The notes under the pieces were generated by a model. It worked only from the letters and a program-made list of their open reading frames with translations. It did not search any database and had not been told where the DNA came from. Of a DNA stretch of 64,000 nucleotides, positions 44,798 through 54,799 are shown piece by piece. Origin of the DNA: Nocardiopsis sp. CNR-923 (GTDB taxonomy: Bacteria > Actinomycetota > Actinomycetes > Streptosporangiales > Streptosporangiaceae); the NCBI RefSeq assembly GCF_001942255.1, contig NZ_MKKC01000033.1, positions 62,001 to 126,000 on the forward strand, in the 5' to 3' direction. The first letter of the stretch is position 1; each line of letters opens with the position of its first letter. The translations under genes and the position numbers were made by a program.

Positions 44798-44847
44798 GGT
44801 GCCTCCATGGCGGATCGGCGCTGAACGGGTTGGGCGCGGGCGCACCG

Positions 44848-45612
44848 CTAGTAGACGTCGGAGAGCCGCGTCCCGGAGCGCCATCGCAGCCGGTAGACCA
44901 CCAGTCCCGCGGCCACTCCGGCGAGGAACCCGTACACGTGCGCCGCGTAGGCCACGTTGGACCCGCTCCCCGGAGTGGTGGACGTGGTGACGTAGAGAAG
45001 ATACTGAAGGGCGAAGTAGCTGCCCACCAGGGCCCACCCGGGCAGTCGCATCGGCATGGCCCCGAACACCAAAGTGGTGACCTTGCTGCGGAACTGCACG
45101 ACGAGATAGGCGCCGAGCACCCCGGAGATCGCCCCGGAGGCGCCGACCATGGGGACGACGCCGTCGCTCTCGGCCAGTGCGTGCCCGTAGGCCGCGGCGA
45201 GGCCGGTGACCAGGTACAGGACGAGGAAGCGGAGCCGGCCGATCCGGTCCTCCACCACCGGGCCGAACACGAACAGGTAGACCATGTTGCCGAGCAGGTG
45301 GGCGGCCCCTCCGTGGACGAACATGGCGCTGAACACCGACAACCCCACGGACTTGCCGCCGATGGCGCCGCACTCGGGGGTCATCGGGGGCGCCAGGTCC
45401 GTGCGGCCGAGCATCTCGTCGGGGACCGCGCCCCAGCGCATGAAGTAGCCGTCGATGGCGCAGAACCGGTCGGCGAGATCGGCCGGGTACCAGACGGCGG
45501 TCATCGCCAGCGGGGACGCCAGGTAGACGAGGACGTTCACCGCGATCAGCGTGTAGGCGACCACGGGGGCGCGGCGGACCGGGTAGTCGTCATTGAGCGG
45601 AAGCGCGGCCAT
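44848..45612 (-). CDS. Rhomboid-family intramembrane serine protease
   Basis: 254 aa with six to seven helices. The catalytic Ser is in GASGAISGVLGAYL and the His in VAYAAHVYGFLAGVAAGLVV. HGGAAHLLGNMVYLFVFGPV carries the conserved HxxxN region. The cysteines in RFCAIDG and PPMTPECGAI lie in the long first loop. Its start overlaps the end of the DEDD exonuclease gene by 23 bp. The substrate is unknown. Confidence 0.92.
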   Translation of the reverse strand: MAALPLNDDYPVRRAPVVAYTLIAVNVLVYLASPLAMTAVWYPADLADRFCAIDGYFMRWGAVPDEMLGRTDLAPPMTPECGAIGGKSVGLSVFSAMFVHGGAAHLLGNMVYLFVFGPVVEDRIGRLRFLVLYLVTGLAAAYGHALAESDGVVPMVGASGAISGVLGAYLVVQFRSKVTTLVFGAMPMRLPGWALVGSYFALQYLLYVTTSTTPGSGSNVAYAAHVYGFLAGVAAGLVVYRLRWRSGTRLSDVY

Positions 45613-47350
45613 GCGCCCAGTGTGTCATCCCGGTGTGGGCCTCGGCGCCGTTCAGGGGACACGTCCACTCGCCCTCGATCTCGACCAGTCGGGTCGTGGG
45701 GTGGGCGAGCCAGTCCAGGATCAGTTCCGTCTCCCCGGCGGTGGCGCGCGGCGTGGGCCCGAAACCGGCGGGGACGCGCTCGGCCGTGGCGGTGAGCGAG
45801 GCCAGGAAGGCCGCTGGGTCGGTGCCGGGGCGCAGGACGGCGCTGGCGGCCAGGCGTCCGTGGCGGACGACGACGGTCTCCCAGCCGGTGCCGCCGGGAC
45901 GCGCGGCGACCAGGTGCGCGACGGCGGCGATCGCGGACAGGCGCTGGGCCCGCCGGGCCCCGCGCAGGAAGGCGACGAGTCGGTCGCGGAGGGTCGCCGC
46001 GTCCTCGTAGCGAAGGTCGGCGGAGAGCTCGGCGATGCGTCCGGTGAGCGCGGTGACCACGGCCGCGGGGTCCGCGGTCATGGCGGCCCGCGCGGACGCG
46101 GCGTGGACGGAGTATTCGGCGTGCGTCTCGGTGCCGTCGCAGGGAGCGCCGCACCGGCCGAGCTGGGCGAGCACGCAGGGGTCGACCAGGCCGCTCCCCG
46201 TGCGGGAGGCGACCGGACGCGCGCCGGGGACCGGGGTGAAGGCGTGGGTGCACTGGCGCAGCGAGAAGGCGTGCAGGAGCGCCTCCTTGGCCCGTTCCGC
46301 CTCCTTGGCCGACGCGTACGGGCCGAGGTGGGCGGCGCCGTCGTCGCGGACCGTGCGCACCACCGACGGGCGGGGGTAGGCGTCGGTGGTGAGCTTGACC
46401 CAGAAGACGCGTTCGGGGGTGCGCGACCTGCGGTTGTAGGGCGGTTTGCGCTCGGCGATGATCCGCAGTTCCCGGACCGCGGCCTCCAGTTCGGTGGTGC
46501 AGACGATGGGGGTGACGCCCTCCACGAGCGCGGTCATCTCGCGGATGCGCTGGCGGTTCTCGGCTGCGGTGAAGTACGACCGCACGCGACGGCGCAGGTT
46601 GACGCTCTTGCCGACGTAGAGGGTGGCGCCGCGCGCGTCGGTGAACACGTACACGCCGGGTTCCTCGGGCAGGTCCTCGGCCAGGTGGCGGCGGGCCCGC
46701 TGGGCTCGACTGGCCGGCTTGGCGACCGCGCGCAGTTCCTCCAGGCTCTGCACCCCGGCGGGGGCGAGGCGCTCGATGAGCCCGTGCAGGACGCCGACGG
46801 TGGCGCGGGCGTCGGCCAGGGCGCGGTGCGTGGGGGCTGCGGCCACCCCGAGATGGGCGGCGAGCGTGCCGAGTCGGTGGTTGCGGACCTGGCCCCGGTC
46901 GAGCACGGCGCGGGCCAACCGCAGGGTGTCCACCACCGGGAGGTCGGGCCAGGGCTCGCCCAGCCGTTCGCAGGCGGCCCTGAGGAAGGCGGTGTCGAAG
47001 GATGCATTGTGGGCGACGAGCGCGGTGTCGGGGTCGGCGGTGAGCAGGGCCAGCAGGCCGGGAAGGACCTCCTCCAGCGGAGGGGCCGTGGCGACCATGG
47101 ACTGGGTGATACCGGTCAGGAGGGTGACGTTGGCCGGAATGAGGGTACCGGGGTTGACCAGGGCGGAGAACTCGGCCAAGACCTCGCCCGCGCGCGCCCG
47201 GACCGCGCCGATCTCGGTGATGCGGGACCGCGTGGCGCTGGTCCCCGTGGTCTCCAGGTCCACCACGACGAACGTCGTCGCGGCCAGCGGGGTGCCGAGG
47301 TCGACGATGCTGGTTTGGACGCCGGTCGACGCCGCGGACTGTGGACCCAC
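45590..47350 (-). CDS. DEDD exonuclease / GIY-YIG (UvrC-N-like) fusion protein
   Basis: 586 aa. Residues 15-190 form a DnaQ-type 3'-5' exonuclease: FVVVDLETTGTSATRSRITE (ExoI D and E), VAHNASFDTAFLRAA (ExoII) and THRALADARATVGVL (ExoIII). A GIY-YIG endonuclease domain resembling UvrC/Cho follows (GVYVFTDARGATLYVGKSVN). A C-terminal UvrC-like region has a CTHAF...CVLAQLGRCGAPC cysteine set and ends near the rhomboid gene. The M. tuberculosis homologue is Rv2191. Probably DNA repair. GTG 47350; the frame is open upstream but without conservation. Confidence 0.9.
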   Translation of the reverse strand: MGPQSAASTGVQTSIVDLGTPLAATTFVVVDLETTGTSATRSRITEIGAVRARAGEVLAEFSALVNPGTLIPANVTLLTGITQSMVATAPPLEEVLPGLLALLTADPDTALVAHNASFDTAFLRAACERLGEPWPDLPVVDTLRLARAVLDRGQVRNHRLGTLAAHLGVAAAPTHRALADARATVGVLHGLIERLAPAGVQSLEELRAVAKPASRAQRARRHLAEDLPEEPGVYVFTDARGATLYVGKSVNLRRRVRSYFTAAENRQRIREMTALVEGVTPIVCTTELEAAVRELRIIAERKPPYNRRSRTPERVFWVKLTTDAYPRPSVVRTVRDDGAAHLGPYASAKEAERAKEALLHAFSLRQCTHAFTPVPGARPVASRTGSGLVDPCVLAQLGRCGAPCDGTETHAEYSVHAASARAAMTADPAAVVTALTGRIAELSADLRYEDAATLRDRLVAFLRGARRAQRLSAIAAVAHLVAARPGGTGWETVVVRHGRLAASAVLRPGTDPAAFLASLTATAERVPAGFGPTPRATAGETELILDWLAHPTTRLVEIEGEWTCPLNGAEAHTGMTHWAHGRASAQ

Positions 47351-47477
47351 GCGGTCAGGGTAGTCGGAGCCGCCGACCTCACGGCCGACGAAGACGGCCT
47401 GGCCTGCCCGACATGGAAAGATGAGGGTGAAGGGGCGGAAGTGTCCGTACGTCCCGAGCCGACCAGAGGAGGAAACC

Positions 47478-47756
47478 GTGGGGATCGCGATGCCGGGTGA
47501 CAGTGAACGTTGGCGGTGCACCGGGTGCGGCAACCTCACGCGCTTCGACGTGACCCGCACGGTCCGTTCCGAGGACTTCATCCACCAGGACCTGGCCGGA
47601 CGGGGCCTGGTCGAGGAGCGGTCGGTGCTCGCCGAGACGGTGGAGCGCGTCCGGTGCCGGTGGTGCGGCGCGACGGACAGCGTGGAGATCGTCGCCCGCC
47701 CTGACGCCGAGTCGGTCTCCGACTCCTCGGCTGAGAGCACGACGGGTCGGGCATGA
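47478..47756 (+). CDS. Small zinc-ribbon protein of unknown function
   Basis: 92 aa. CTGCGNLTRFDVTRT and CRWCGATDSVEIVAR supply two CxxC knuckles for one zinc. GTG 47478 has AGGAGG 5 nt upstream. Its stop overlaps the next ATG (ATGA), so it is translationally coupled to the NYN nuclease gene. It is divergent from the DEDD exonuclease gene. The function is unknown; a role in binding nucleic acid is only an inference. Confidence 0.8.
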   Translation: MGIAMPGDSERWRCTGCGNLTRFDVTRTVRSEDFIHQDLAGRGLVEERSVLAETVERVRCRWCGATDSVEIVARPDAESVSDSSAESTTGRA

Positions 47757-49146
47757 GCGCCCGCCCGGAGGCGGGCGGCGACTCCGACGAGCCGCTCGGC
47801 CCCGGTGCCGAAACGGCCCGTGACGAGCGGGAGGACTCCGAGGACGGACGGCTGCGGCGCCCCCTGCCCGAGCAGGTACGCGCACGCGTGATCGAGTACG
47901 GGTCCGATGTTCTGGGCGGCATGGCCGCGAGCGAACTGCCCCCGTTGCTGCGACGGGTGGCCAAGTTCGAACCGCGCCGCCGTGCCCGGCTCGCCGGGCC
48001 GCAGATCGCCGCCCAGCTGGAGACGGACGGCGCGTTCCGCGCACGTGTGGCCGCCCGGGTTGACCAGGTCTGGCCCGAGTTGGCCGAGGGTCTGCGCTCC
48101 GGCGTCGTGCCGCCCGCCGCCGACCCCGTGGCGGTGGCGGCCTGTGCCTACCTGCTGCGGCCGCCCGGGTGGGAGGAGATCGTCGAGGGCGTCCACACGG
48201 AGTTGGAACGCCAGACCAGTGCCAAGGAGGCCGACGAGGCGGCGGGGGCGCTCGACGCGGCGCGCCGCCAGTTGGAGGAGACCAGGCGCGGCCACCAGGC
48301 CGACCTGGAACGGCTGCGCGGCCAGGTCCGCGAGCAGCGCGCCGAGATCTCCGAGCTCCGGCGCAAGGTGCACACCGAGCGCCAGCGCGCCAAGAAGGCC
48401 ACCGCGGGCGCGAGCGCGCCCTGGCCGAGACCGCCGACCGGGAGAGCGAGTCGGCGACGCAGGTCAACGCGCTGGAGTCGGAGAACAGACGGCTGCGTTC
48501 CCGGCTGGCCGAGGTCGAGGCGCAGGTCGAGAGCGCGCGCCGGGCGGTGCGCGCCGGGCGCAACGCCGACGAGGCGCGCCTGCGCGTGCTGGTGGACGTG
48601 CTCGTGGAGGCGTCGCACGGGCTGCGCCGAGAGTTGGCCCTGCCCACGTCCCTGGCCAGCCCCGCCGACCACGTCGCCGAGGCCGCGCGGGAGCAGCGCC
48701 GGGTGCCGTTGGGCGGTCTGCCCGACGACGACCCGGGACTGCTGGAGCAGCTGCTCACCGTCCCGCGCGTGCACCTTCTCGTGGACGGCTACAACGTCAC
48801 CAAGACGGGTTACGGCACGCTTGCCCTGGCCGATCAGCGCACCCGGTTGCTCAACTCCCTGGAGGGCCTGGCGACTCGGACGAAGGCGGAGGTCACGTGC
48901 GTGTTCGACGGCGCCGACGTCGACACACCGCCGGTCATCGCCCAGCCGCGCCGGGTACGGGTGCTCTTCAGCGCGCCCGGTCAGACCGCCGACGAGCTGA
49001 TCGTGCGGCTGGTGCGCGCCGAACCGCCGGGGCGGCCGATCGCCGTCGTGACCTCGGACCGGGAGATCGTCACGGCCGTGCGCGCGGCCGGCGCGCGGGC
49101 GGTGCCGTCGACGCTCTTCCTGCGCCGACTGGAGGGGCACGGTTGA
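47753..49146 (+). CDS. NYN-domain (YacP-like) nuclease with coiled coil, frameshifted here
   Basis: About 465 aa after correction. An N-terminal helical domain (VRARVIEYGSDVLGGMAASE), then a long coiled coil rich in Arg and Glu (residues 145-300). The C-terminal PIN-like NYN domain has acidic residues in VHLLVDGYNVTKTGYG, VTCVFDGADVD and VVTSDREIVTAVRA. NYN/PIN domains are metal-dependent ribonucleases. One base lost near 48408-48413 shifts the coiled coil; restoring a G reads ATAGAERALAETA. ATG 47753 overlaps the zinc-ribbon stop. Confidence 0.87.
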
Positions 49147-49481
49147 GGCCGGTCGCTCGGCCACGCGCACACAGGTTCGTTACTTCTTCGTGACCATAGC
49201 CCGTGCGGGCGCCCCAGCCTGGTCAAACGCCGCCCGTGCGACCCGTGCGGTCGCGCGGGCGGCCGCGTGTTCCGTGGGGTTCGTGGTTGAGGGGCGCAGG
49301 TCCGTCCGCTAGGTTCTTCCCGGAGCGTGAGTGCTCTACCGGATAGAACGCGACACCTGTGTCCGCGGTCCGGGCCGGGTCCCCCGACTCACGCGCGTCC
49401 GCGCCCCGCGCGGACGGCCTCCCCGTTGTCTCCTCCAGCACCCCCGTGCGGAAGTCCCTCACCTTAGGAGCGTGGACCGCC
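49147..49481 (+). promoter_or_regulatory. Promoter and long leader of the first NlpC/P60 gene
   Basis: TTGAGG (49287-49292) and TAGGTT (49310-49315) with a 17-bp spacer make a good promoter. The transcript would have a leader of about 160 nt, including an 8-bp CGTCCGCG/CGCGGACG hairpin. c-di-AMP (ydaO) riboswitches occur before such genes in actinobacteria, but their conserved blocks are not visible here. Confidence 0.5.
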
Positions 49482-50480
49482 ATGAAGAACGCCGGTGGTC
49501 GGCGTACGGCTCGCCGACTCACGACGACCGGACTCGGCGTGGTCGTCGCCGGAACCCTGATCTCCCCCGGAACCGCCTACGCGGAACCAACCCAGGAGGA
49601 GGTCGAGGACCGGATCGAGGAGCTCAATCAGCAGGCCGACACGGCGGTCCAGGAATTCAACGAGGCCGAGGAGGACCACGAGACCGCCAAAACCCAGTTC
49701 GAGGAGCTGGACGAGCAGGTCGGCGACGAGGAGGACCGCTACAACGAGTTGCGTGAGCGGGTCCAGCAGTTCGCCAGCGCCTCCTACCAGTCGGGCGAGT
49801 TGGACTCCACGGCGAGCATCCTGACCTCGGACGGGCCCGAGAGCCTCCTGGAGCAGAACGCCGACCTGAACTACCTTTCCGACCAGCAGCTCGCACAGCT
49901 GAACGAGTTCGGCGAGTCCGAACAGCGTCTGTTCTCCCTCCGGGACGAGGCCGAGCAGGCCCTGGAGGAGGCCGACGAGCGTCTGCAGGAGGCCGACGAG
50001 GCTCGGGAGGAGGTCGAGGCGGCCATCGACGAACAGGAGGAACTGCTGGCGCAGTTCCCCTCGGCCGACGCCTCCGCCGAGGGCGCCGACGACACGGCGG
50101 GCGCCTCCTACACCGGAAGCGCGTCCGGGAGCGCCGGGGCCGCGCTCGACTTCGCCTACGCCCAGGTCGGCAAGCCCTACATCTACGGCGGTACGGGCCC
50201 CAACGGCTACGACTGCTCCGGCCTGGTGCAGGCGGCGTGGCGCGCCGGCGGCGTCAACCTGCCCCGCACCACCTACGCCCAGGCCGGCGTGGGCACGCGC
50301 ATCAACGACATGAGCGCGCTCCAGCCCGGCGACATCATGTTCTTCAGCGGCCAGGGCCATGACGGGCTCTACGCGGGCAACGGCCAGATGGTGCACGCCC
50401 CGCGCACCGGCCGCAACATCGAGGTCGTCGGCCTGGCCGCCTACTGGGCCGGCCAGTTCGAGTTCGCCGTCCGCCCCTAG
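49482..50480 (+). CDS. Secreted NlpC/P60 peptidoglycan endopeptidase
   Basis: 332 aa. A signal peptide (TTTGLGVVVAGTLISPGTAYA) ends after AYA. An acidic coiled coil (about residues 35-200) follows, as in RipA/CwlO-type enzymes, then a C-terminal NlpC/P60 domain. The catalytic Cys is in NGYDCSGLVQAAW, followed by GDIMFFSGQGHDGLYAGNG with His and GQMVHAPRTG. It cleaves D-Glu-diaminopimelate bonds outside the cell. ATG 49482 follows AGGAGCGTGGACC. A paralogue lies 333 bp downstream. Confidence 0.93.
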   Translation: MKNAGGRRTARRLTTTGLGVVVAGTLISPGTAYAEPTQEEVEDRIEELNQQADTAVQEFNEAEEDHETAKTQFEELDEQVGDEEDRYNELRERVQQFASASYQSGELDSTASILTSDGPESLLEQNADLNYLSDQQLAQLNEFGESEQRLFSLRDEAEQALEEADERLQEADEAREEVEAAIDEQEELLAQFPSADASAEGADDTAGASYTGSASGSAGAALDFAYAQVGKPYIYGGTGPNGYDCSGLVQAAWRAGGVNLPRTTYAQAGVGTRINDMSALQPGDIMFFSGQGHDGLYAGNGQMVHAPRTGRNIEVVGLAAYWAGQFEFAVRP

Positions 50481-50502
50481 CGGGGCACCCCCAGAGGCGC
50501 CC

Positions 50503-50543
50503 GTGAGGGCCGCCACCCGGATGATCCGGGCGGCGGCCCTCAC
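50503..50543 (+). terminator. Terminator after the first NlpC/P60 gene
   Basis: GTGAGGGCCGCC and GGCGGCCCTCAC are perfect 12-bp arms with an inner CCCGGA/TCCGGG stem, 23 bp after the stop. Confidence 0.75.
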
Positions 50544-50812
50544 GCCGTTCCGCGACGGGAATTTCGGACAGTCCACACGCTTGAGCCAAAGGTAACGAAA
50601 CAGTTGAGAGCGGAGCGACGAATGCACTAGTGTTCATCGCCGAGCGTGGTCGCTCCTTCTTCACCACCCCCCTGGTGGTGACGGCCGCGCCCGGGTTGGG
50701 CACACCCCCACACCGTTTCGGCCAGCGTCGTCGACCGCCCGAGCCCCACCCGGTGCAGCCCCTTGGATCCCCTGGCAGGCCTGGACCGAGGGGAGAAAGG
50801 TGTAACCCCATC
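50544..50812 (+). promoter_or_regulatory. Promoter and leader of the second NlpC/P60 gene
   Basis: TTGAGA (50604-50609) and TAGTGT (50628-50633) with an 18-bp spacer closely resemble the first NlpC promoter. GGTAACGAAAC lies just upstream. The leader is about 175 nt. No known riboswitch was recognised. Confidence 0.5.
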
Positions 50813-51858
50813 GTGTCTGGATCCCGTCTTGGCCGCCGCACGGCGGTCGTCGCCGCCCTCGCCGCCGGCGCCCTCCTCGCCCCCTCCGCGGCCCTCGCCG
50901 AGCCGACCGCCGACGAAGTCCGCGAGGAGATCGAGTCCCTGGAGGAGGAGTTCAGTCGGCTCAACGCCGAGTACAACGAGGCCCAGGAGGCGCACGAGGC
51001 CGCCGAGGAGCGTCTCGGCGAGATCACGACCAGCCTGGACGCCACCCGCGACGCCATCGACGACCTGGGCGCCAGCGTGCGCGCCCTGGCCAACCTCACC
51101 TACACCGGCGCGACCTCACCTCCCCCGTCCAGCTTCTGGGCGCCAGCGGCCCCGAGGACGTGCTGGCGCACGAGGCGGACCTGACCTACCTCGCCGAGCA
51201 GAACGACCGGGACCTCGAACGCTACGTCGAAGAACTGGCCTACCTGGAGTCGCTGGAGACGGAGGCGAGCGCGGCCGAGGAGGAGGCCGCCGAGGCGCTG
51301 GAGGAGGCGGAACAGGCCACGGAGGAGGCTGAGGAGGCCATCGCCGAGCAGGAGGCGCTCCTGGACGAGCTCACCGCCGAGGAGCGCGCCCGCGCCACCG
51401 AGAACGTCGCCAACACCGACGGCGGCACGACCTCGGGCGAAGATGGGACCAGCAACGGTTCGTCCGGGGGCGGCGGCACCGCCTACACCGGCTCGGCCTC
51501 CGGCGACGCCCAGGTCGCCCTCCAGTTCGCCTACGACCAGATCGGCAAGCCCTACGTCTGGGGCGGCACGGGCCCGAACGGGTACGACTGCTCCGGACTG
51601 ACGCAGGCGGCGTGGGCCGCCGCGGACGTGAGCCTGCCCCGCACCACCTACGACCAGGTCAACGCGGGCACCCGGGTGTCGTGGGACGACATGCAGCCCG
51701 GCGACCTGATGTTCTTCTACGGATCCAGCCCGAGCCACGTCGGCCTGTACGCGGGCGACAACGTGATGGTGCACGCCTCGACGTCGAGCAAGCCGATCGG
51801 CACCGTGACCCTCAACAGCTACTACCGGCAGAACTTCACCACCGCCGTGCGCCCCTAG
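50813..51858 (+). CDS. Second secreted NlpC/P60 endopeptidase, frameshifted here
   Basis: About 348 aa after correction. A signal peptide (TAVVAALAAGALLAPSAALA), a coiled coil, a Ser/Gly-rich linker (SNGSSGGGG) and an NlpC/P60 domain with the catalytic Cys in NGYDCSGLTQAAW and a His in SPSHVGLYAGDNVMVHAST. Very similar to the upstream gene, so a tandem duplication. One base is lost near 51108-51113 (GGCGCGACC for GGCGCGGACC), after TYTGA. Start GTG 50813; other starts are possible because the frame is open upstream. Confidence 0.9.
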
Positions 51859-52062
51859 GCAGTGCCCCCCGGGGTCCCCGGCTTCGCCGCGGACCGGGTT
51901 CGGGCGCCCCGAAGGCAGGAATTCCTCATCCTCGGCGCGCCCGAACGCCCCTCGGGCGACCGTTCCAAGAACCGGCCCTCGGCCTGGCGGCGACGGCCGC
52001 ACACGTCCGGGCCGGGTGCGCCCCCGCGGCACGTACCGGGTGCGCGCCCTAGACTCGCGTCC

Positions 52063-53198
52063 GTGCCGCGAACCCTGATCATCACCAACGACTTCCCGCC
52101 GCGCTCCGGGGGCATCGAGTCCTTCGTGCACGAACTGGCCCTGCGCCGCCCGGAGGGATCGGTCGTCGTGTACTGCTCCTCCCCCGCACCCCGCGACGTC
52201 GCCGCCGACCCCGGTTTCGACCTGCGCCAGCCCTTCCCCGTCGTGCGTGACTCCGCCCGCGTCCTCCTGCCGACTCCCCGGGTGGCGGCGCGGGCACGGG
52301 CCATCGCCGAACTGGAGGGGTGTGAAGCGGTCCTGTACGGCGCGGCGGCCCCGCTCGGGTTGGTGGCCGAGTCCCTGCGCGACCGCGGCCCCGTGCGCCG
52401 CCAGGTGGCGCTCACCCACGGGCACGAGACGGGATGGTCGGCCCTGCCCGGCGCCCGCGAGGCGCTCCGCCGGATCGGGGACACCACGGACACCGTCACC
52501 TACCTGGGCGAGTTCACCCGTCGCCGACTGGCACGGGCCCTGTCCGCGCGGGCCGCCGAACGCATGCGCCGCCTCGCCCCGGGAGTCGACACCGACCGGT
52601 TCCGCCCCGGCTCCGGCGGTGTGAGGGTGCGCCAACGGCACGGACTGGGCGGGCGACCCGTGGTCGTGTGCGTCTCACGGCTGGTGCGGCGCAAGGGCCA
52701 GGACACGCTGCTGCGCGCCTGGCCCCGTGTCCTGGCGACGTGCCCGAGGCGGCGCTGCTCATCGTCGGGGACGGACCCGACGCGAGCCGGTTGCGCTCGG
52801 CGGCGCGCGGCCTGGACTCGGTGGTCCTCACGGGCCCCGTCGCCGCAGGGGAACTCCCCGCCCACTACGACGCGGGCGACGTGTTCGCGATGCCGTGCCG
52901 CACGCGGCGCGGCGGCCTCGACGTGGAGGGGCTCGGCATCGTCTACCTGGAGGCGTCGGCCACGGGGCTGCCGGTGGTCGCCGGGGAGTCCGGCGGCGCC
53001 CCGGACGCGGTCCTGGCGGACGAGACCGGCACCGTGGTCGACGGCTCCCATCCCGGACCCACCGCCCGGGCGCTCATCCGCCTGCTGCGCGATCCCGAGC
53101 TGGCCGCCGGAATGGGCGCGCGCGGTCGGGAGTGGGTCTCCCGGGAGTGGACCTGGGATCGGGTCTCCGAGCGACTGGACGGACTGCTGGGCGTCTGA
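52063..53198 (+). CDS. pimB: GT4 glycosyltransferase, PimB-like mannosyltransferase, frameshifted here
   Basis: Probably adds the second mannose to phosphatidylinositol mannoside at the inner membrane. The N-terminal MPRTLIITNDFPPRSGGIES and the C-terminal donor-binding EGLGIVYLEASATGLPVVAG with E-x7-E-type residues fit GT4 and the M. tuberculosis Rv2188c neighbourhood. VSRLVRRKGQDTLLRAW is the hinge motif. One base is lost near 52735-52738, before VPEAALLIVGDGPDASRL. Start GTG 52063, matching the family N-terminus. Confidence 0.85.
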
Positions 53199-53325
53199 GG
53201 GTGCGTGCGAACGGTGGGGTCGCTGGAGGACGAGACCGCGCCGTGGGGTCCGTGGGGGCGCCGCCCGCAGCCGCCCCCGGTCACGGGCGGGCCAGAGCGC
53301 AGCCGGGCCCGAAGCGAGCGTGGCC

Positions 53326-54623
53326 CTACAGATCGTCACCGTGGACGGAGCCGGGTGTGCCGGAGCCGTCGGTCGTCTGGGGCTCGCCGGTCACACTGTG
53401 CTCCAGCCACTCCTCCCACGAGCGTTGGTAGAAGCCCCAACCGTTGTCCCACTCCAGTTCACGCGAGGTCCCGGTGGTCACCAGGACGTCGCCCATGAGG
53501 GACTTGTCGTAGAACCACCGGGCGTCGGAGACCGACATGTTCGTGCAGCCGTTGGAGGCGTTGGCGCGGCCGAGGTTGCCCAGGTTCCACGGAGCGGCGT
53601 GGGTGAACTCGCCGCTGTTGGACGTGCGCACCGCCCAGTCGACGTCGAGCCGGTAGTAGCCGGGCGAGCCCTGGGGAATGCCCACGGTCGCCGAGTCCAT
53701 GACGAGGGTCGCGTACTTCTCCATGGTCAGATGGATCCCGGAGGTCGTGGTGTTGAAGCGGCGCAGCCCCTTGCCGTTGCTCACCGGGATCGTGCGCACG
53801 GCCTGGCCGTCGATCGCCACCTCCATGCGGTGGTCGGGCACGTGCATCGTGGCGACCAACTGCCGGCCGACCTCGAACTCGATCCGCCGGTCGAGGGTGC
53901 CGAACACGCCGTCGGCGGCCTCCACCCCGGCCAACCGCAGATCGACCGTGACCCGCTGACGCGGCTCCCAGTAGTCGCGGGGGCGGAACACGGCCGTCTG
54001 GTCGTCGACCCAGTTCCAGGCGCCCTCGGTGACCTCCTCGGAGGTCACCTCCATGGAGTTCTCCACCTGCCGCTTGTACGCGACGGGCCGGTCGAAGGTG
54101 ACGACCACGGGCATGCCCACGCCCACGACGTCGCCCGACTGGGGGAAGTTGGCGGCCAGTTCGAGCCGGTGCTCCGCGTCCACGTCCGCCGTGCCGAACT
54201 GCGAGAGCACCTCGGTCTCCCGCCCCGCGTCGTCCTCGGCCGTTGCGTACACGCGCACGGACGCGCCCGGGCGCAGGTTCCAGTCGCTCACCCAGGAGGT
54301 CCGGTCCTCGCTCAGCCGCCCCTGGGCGGCTCCCCCGTCCGGGCGCCGGAGTCCTGGCCCTCGGCCCCGGCCAGGTCCTCGTGGGCGACCTGCTCGATCC
54401 GCACGTCGGTGATCGCCCCGTCCTCGACCGACACCCGCACCGGTGTGTTGGGCGCGACCGCGACCGCCCCCGGCGCGGGGGTCACCGTGATGTCCGGGCC
54501 GTCTCCGCCGCCGGACGCCGTGCCGTCGCCGCCCCCGACGGTGCAGGCCGTCGCCACGAGGACGGCCGCCGCGGCCCCCGCCAGCGATCGGCGCGACGCC
54601 GACCGCGAAACCCAACCCCTCAC
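53326..54623 (-). CDS. Lipoprotein L,D-transpeptidase, frameshifted here
   Basis: Forms 3-3 peptidoglycan crosslinks outside the membrane. A lipoprotein signal peptide (LAGAAAAVLVATACTVGGG) carries the lipobox Cys. Ig-like domains follow (VTPAPGAVAVAPNTPVRVSV), and the YkuD catalytic region is FTHAAPWNLGNLGRANASNG then CTNMSVSDARWFYD. The catalytic Cys follows S-N-G instead of the commoner S-H-G. One base is lost near 54331-54336 (GACGGGGGAG). GTG 54623 has GGAGG 7 nt upstream. Confidence 0.9.
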
Positions 54624-54799
54624 GCCAGGACCTCCCGCGTCCGGATGAGTCGCCGCAGGGTCGACACACAGGGCGAACCCCGGCGGCCGGTCGGGTTCGG
54701 CTGACACGGAACCCTCCGGCCACCGGGGCGGCGACCACCACATCCTACCCTGCGTGACGACCTCAACACGGAAGGACGTCATCCGGGCGGGTCAGGACA

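Noticed and set aside
49322..49481. A c-di-AMP (ydaO) riboswitch before the NlpC/P60 gene
   Set aside because: Position and length fit, but the conserved GAATCC-type and CGGGGGA blocks cannot be found.
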